Below, one piece after another: positions 62,143-64,000 of a stretch of 64,000 bases of DNA. Below the pieces are notes generated by a model. It did not search any database, was not told the origin of the DNA, and was given only the letters and a program-made list of their open reading frames with translations. The position numbers and the translations under genes are program-made. How positions within the stretch are numbered: the stretch's first letter is position 1; each line of letters starts with the position of its first letter. Source of the DNA: Chryseobacterium indoltheticum (GTDB lineage: Bacteria; Bacteroidota; Bacteroidia; Flavobacteriales; Weeksellaceae); the NCBI RefSeq assembly GCF_003815915.1, contig NZ_CP033929.1, positions 2,666,001 through 2,730,000 on the forward strand, in the 5' to 3' direction.

Positions 62143-62237
62143 CGGCAAGTCCTAAACAACCAGCTCCTGAGAATCCTCCAGGGTGGGAACGCAGCAAAGG
62201 TAATTGGTCGTAGCGGTGTGATTTAGGTAGCTTGCCA
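62143..62237 (+). ncRNA. ffs: Signal recognition particle RNA (small bacterial type)
   Basis: About 95 nt. The ends pair (GGCAAG at 62144-62149 with CTTGCC at 62231-62236, then CCTAAA with TTTAGG). At the tip, CAGGGTGGGAACGCAGCAAAGG contains the GGAA tetraloop and the AGCA side of the asymmetric loop where Ffh binds. A consensus promoter precedes it and a T-rich stretch follows. It is antisense to the false extension of the DUF4199 gene. Confidence 0.82.
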
Positions 62238-62254
62238 TTTTTTATTTTTATAAG

Positions 62255-62306
62255 TTAAGAGATTAAGATGATTTTATTTAAATTACTTAATCTCTTAATT
62301 TTTTTT
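62255..62306. terminator. Terminator hairpin
   Basis: TTAAGAGATTAAG (62255-62267) pairs with CTTAATCTCTTAA (62286-62298), followed by T run. It separates the SRP RNA and the convergent metallo-hydrolase gene. Confidence 0.65.
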
Positions 62307-62307
62307 G

Positions 62308-62994
62308 TTATATCTCGAAACTTTCTCCGAGTTTAGGTAAAACCAATTCAACATTCTTATCAGCAAAATGCTTCGCTGCATTATCATGATTGATTTCAAT
62401 TGCCGGGAAAGTATCAAAATGACATCCGATTACTTTTGGAGTTTTCAATAATTCTGACGCTGCAAAAGCCGCTTTTCTCGCACACATTGTATAATGACCA
62501 CCAATCGGAAGAATTGAAAGATCTAGATCCCCGTACAACGCCGGAAACAACTGCATATCTGCCATTACTCCTGTATCGCCAGCCAAATACACGTTTTTAC
62601 CTTCAGGAAGTCTGAAAATATATCCTACAGGCACACCACCGTAGCTTCCATCAGGAAATGAACTTGTATGATGAGCCGGAACCATAGAAATTTTAAGGTC
62701 ATCAATCTTTGCAGAACCTCCTAAGTTTACATCGTCTGTATTTTTAGCATTTTTGAAATACGCACAGATTTCCGGTTGACCGATAATTGTAGCTTCAGGA
62801 TAATGCTGCAAAACCTCTTCTACGTCAGCAATGTGATCGCCGTGAGCGTGAGTGATTAAGATATAATCAATTTTCTGAGCCGAAATATCAAACCCTGATT
62901 CTGCTTTTTTATAGTTGTAAAATGGATCACAAAGAATTGTTTTGTCTTTGTACGTGAACAAAAAACAGTTTTGTCCTAAATATTGTATTTTCAT
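62308..62994 (-). CDS. Metal-dependent hydrolase (UPF0173, metallo-beta-lactamase fold)
   Basis: 228 residues. ILITHAHGDHIADVE is the HxHxDH metal-binding motif; VYLAGDTGV and VIGCHFDTFP supply the other ligands. Family members cleave varied esters or phosphodiesters; function not assigned. Length is normal. Confidence 0.88.
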   Translation of the reverse strand: MKIQYLGQNCFLFTYKDKTILCDPFYNYKKAESGFDISAQKIDYILITHAHGDHIADVEEVLQHYPEATIIGQPEICAYFKNAKNTDDVNLGGSAKIDDLKISMVPAHHTSSFPDGSYGGVPVGYIFRLPEGKNVYLAGDTGVMADMQLFPALYGDLDLSILPIGGHYTMCARKAAFAASELLKTPKVIGCHFDTFPAIEINHDNAAKHFADKNVELVLPKLGESFEI

Positions 62995-63029
62995 TTTTAA
63001 TTTATTTTTAAATTTTTACATTTAATAGA

Positions 63030-63108
63030 AATGCTTCGACAAGCTCAGCATGACATCGCTAATACTAACTGTTTTTAACAGTGTCACGCTGAGCGTAGTC
63101 GAAGCATT
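63030..63108. repeat. REP-like palindromic element
   Basis: AATGCTTCGAC, AGCTCAGC and TGACA form an imperfect inverted repeat with TGTCACGCTGAGC and AGTCGAAGCATT at the other end. Typical for flavobacterial dispersed palindromes; also a possible terminator for the gene at 63134-63580. Confidence 0.65.
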
Positions 63109-63133
63109 TTTGTTTTAATCCTAATTATGATTA

Positions 63134-63580
63134 TTATTTCGAAGGAAATTTATCTTCAATCAATCTCAAATTAATTCCGTGTTCTAAGTAAGCTTTACAG
63201 CCATCTAAAACGGTTGTAAAACCTCCTGTATTGTCATTAATTACAGATAAAAGTCCATCTCCAGTTTCAGAATATCCGTAGCTTTTAATAATAACTAAAG
63301 TTCCTTTTTCCATTTCCTTAAACTCGTAATCTACATTGTTAGAAAACAATCCCCACTCTGTTTTTATAAGCTGATTTGGAATAATCTGAAGAACTTTTAC
63401 TTCAGATTTTGCACCGTACATTTCCCATTCCCACGTAATTATTTTACCTTCTTCTAGCTTGCCAGTTGATTTTGTAAACCAAAAATTGGTGGTAATTTCA
63501 GGGTTTATAAATGCTTCAAAAACCTCTTGAATTGGTTTTCTGATCAACATCTGAGCCTGTACAAATATTTTAGATTCCAT
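63134..63580 (-). CDS. SRPBCC (AHSA1-like) domain protein
   Basis: 148 residues. KPIQEVFEAFINPEITTNFWF at the N-terminus, EWEMYGAKSEVKVL and a C-terminal amphipathic helix are typical for the START/SRPBCC fold, which binds hydrophobic ligands. Eleven nt separate it from menA on the same strand. Confidence 0.82.
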   Translation of the reverse strand: MESKIFVQAQMLIRKPIQEVFEAFINPEITTNFWFTKSTGKLEEGKIITWEWEMYGAKSEVKVLQIIPNQLIKTEWGLFSNNVDYEFKEMEKGTLVIIKSYGYSETGDGLLSVINDNTGGFTTVLDGCKAYLEHGINLRLIEDKFPSK

Positions 63581-63591
63581 AACAGAAAGTT

Positions 63592-64000
63592 TTAGCTAAA
63601 ATAATTAAGTCCCAAAACTGTTAAAACAGCCATCATCAAAGTAAGTATACCAACTTGCTTCAAAAATGGATCGAGCTTCTTCGGCTCTTTTACATCCATT
63701 ATATTTCTTCTCAGTTTCGCCACCGGAATCAATAAAATCATTACAATAAATACGTAATATTTCTGTAACTGAATAAAGTTGTTGATACCTAAAAATACCA
63801 GAATAAGAATCAATGGAAGCTGCAATAAAACCATTTCGTAAATCATCGCATTTCTAAAACCAATTCTTAGAGCAAAACTATTTTTTCCTGATAATCTGTC
63901 GCTTTCAATGTCACGCATATTATTCAGATTCAAAACTGCCATACTCATCATTCCGATGGCTGTTCCGGGCAAAAGAATATCCCAAGAAAAAGTTTTTGTA
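63592..64000 (-). CDS. menA: 1,4-dihydroxy-2-naphthoate prenyltransferase MenA, C-terminal part
   Basis: The frame runs off the right edge, so the N-terminus is missing. The visible part contains LLPGTAIGMMSMAVLNLNNM, DIESDRLSGKNSFALRIG with the second D-rich motif, and several membrane helices (VLLQLPLILILVFLGI, FIVMILLIPVA, ILTLMMAVLTVLGLNYF). UbiA superfamily; it prenylates DHNA in menaquinone synthesis. The only respiratory gene in the window. Confidence 0.88.
   Translation of the reverse strand, partial: TKTFSWDILLPGTAIGMMSMAVLNLNNMRDIESDRLSGKNSFALRIGFRNAMIYEMVLLQLPLILILVFLGINNFIQLQKYYVFIVMILLIPVAKLRRNIMDVKEPKKLDPFLKQVGILTLMMAVLTVLGLNYFS

Noticed and set aside
62012..62197. N-terminal extension of the DUF4199 gene (62 codons)
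   Set aside because: It runs antisense through the SRP RNA gene and its promoter; the membrane protein has a good ATG at 62011.

Overview
The window is AT-rich DNA from a member of the Bacteroidota, most likely a Chryseobacterium-like member of the Flavobacteriia. The evidence is TAnnTTTG-type -7 promoter boxes, GLPGLI, DUF6261, DUF4199 and four-helix-bundle (S23/IVP) families, a TonB-dependent receptor with an N-terminal carboxypeptidase-like repeat, and very AT-rich spacers without Shine-Dalgarno sequences. All assignments come from reading the sequence; no search was run.

Layout. 1-5.6 kb: several Crp/Fnr-type regulators (one a decayed pseudogene), a CinA-type amidohydrolase, a PNPOx-like stress protein, and three promoters that each carry a TGAnnnnnATCA site at nearly fixed distance from a TAnnTTTG box. 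5.6-12 kb: the ligase-associated DNA repair set (exonuclease, ATP-dependent ligase, Lhr-like helicase, PdeM phosphoesterase), all on the minus strand. 12-17 kb: a membrane-anchored AraC regulator, a TonB-dependent receptor and a secreted tyrosine-phosphatase-like protein. 17-22.5 kb: SDR, Crp and an oxidoreductase operon (two aldo/keto reductases, DUF3861, DoxX, PPC protein). 23-30 kb: a CAT-like acyltransferase, a NUDIX-wHTH regulator divergent from a sugar transporter, a PD-(D/E)XK-like protein, a DUF6261 protein and an SDR. 30-33 kb: small secreted proteins and an M23 peptidase. 33-45 kb: mostly plus-strand genes, with two SDR/AraC pairs, transporters, an HxlR regulator, a DsbA-like protein, a nucleosidase, a quinone-reductase-like protein, a MutS-like ATPase and an SMR exporter.

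45.0-49.9 kb is the most unusual part. It is a 4.9-kb prophage-like element whose left end lies in a 28-bp sequence with the architecture of the chromosomal dif site (one arm identical to the E. coli XerD arm). It encodes an HUH replication initiator, a DUF6266-like protein, a tyrosine recombinase reduced to its catalytic domain, a 40-residue membrane protein just before a GH24 endolysin, a roughly 480-bp non-coding block of nested inverted repeats, and a discrete promoter-to-terminator small RNA. I read it as an integrated small ssDNA phage or satellite that uses the Xer/dif site. If so, the window spans the replication terminus, and the change from mostly plus-strand genes (33-50 kb) to almost only minus-strand genes (52-64 kb) fits that.

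50-64 kb is housekeeping: threonine aldolase, a DtxR/MntR regulator, glutathione peroxidase, a LolA-like protein, kdsB, an aminotransferase, a phospho-sugar mutase, envelope lipoproteins, a glycosyltransferase, DUF4199, the SRP RNA, a metallo-hydrolase, an SRPBCC protein and the 3' part of menA. A four-helix-bundle cassette with a 45-bp flanking repeat sits between the aminotransferase and the mutase.
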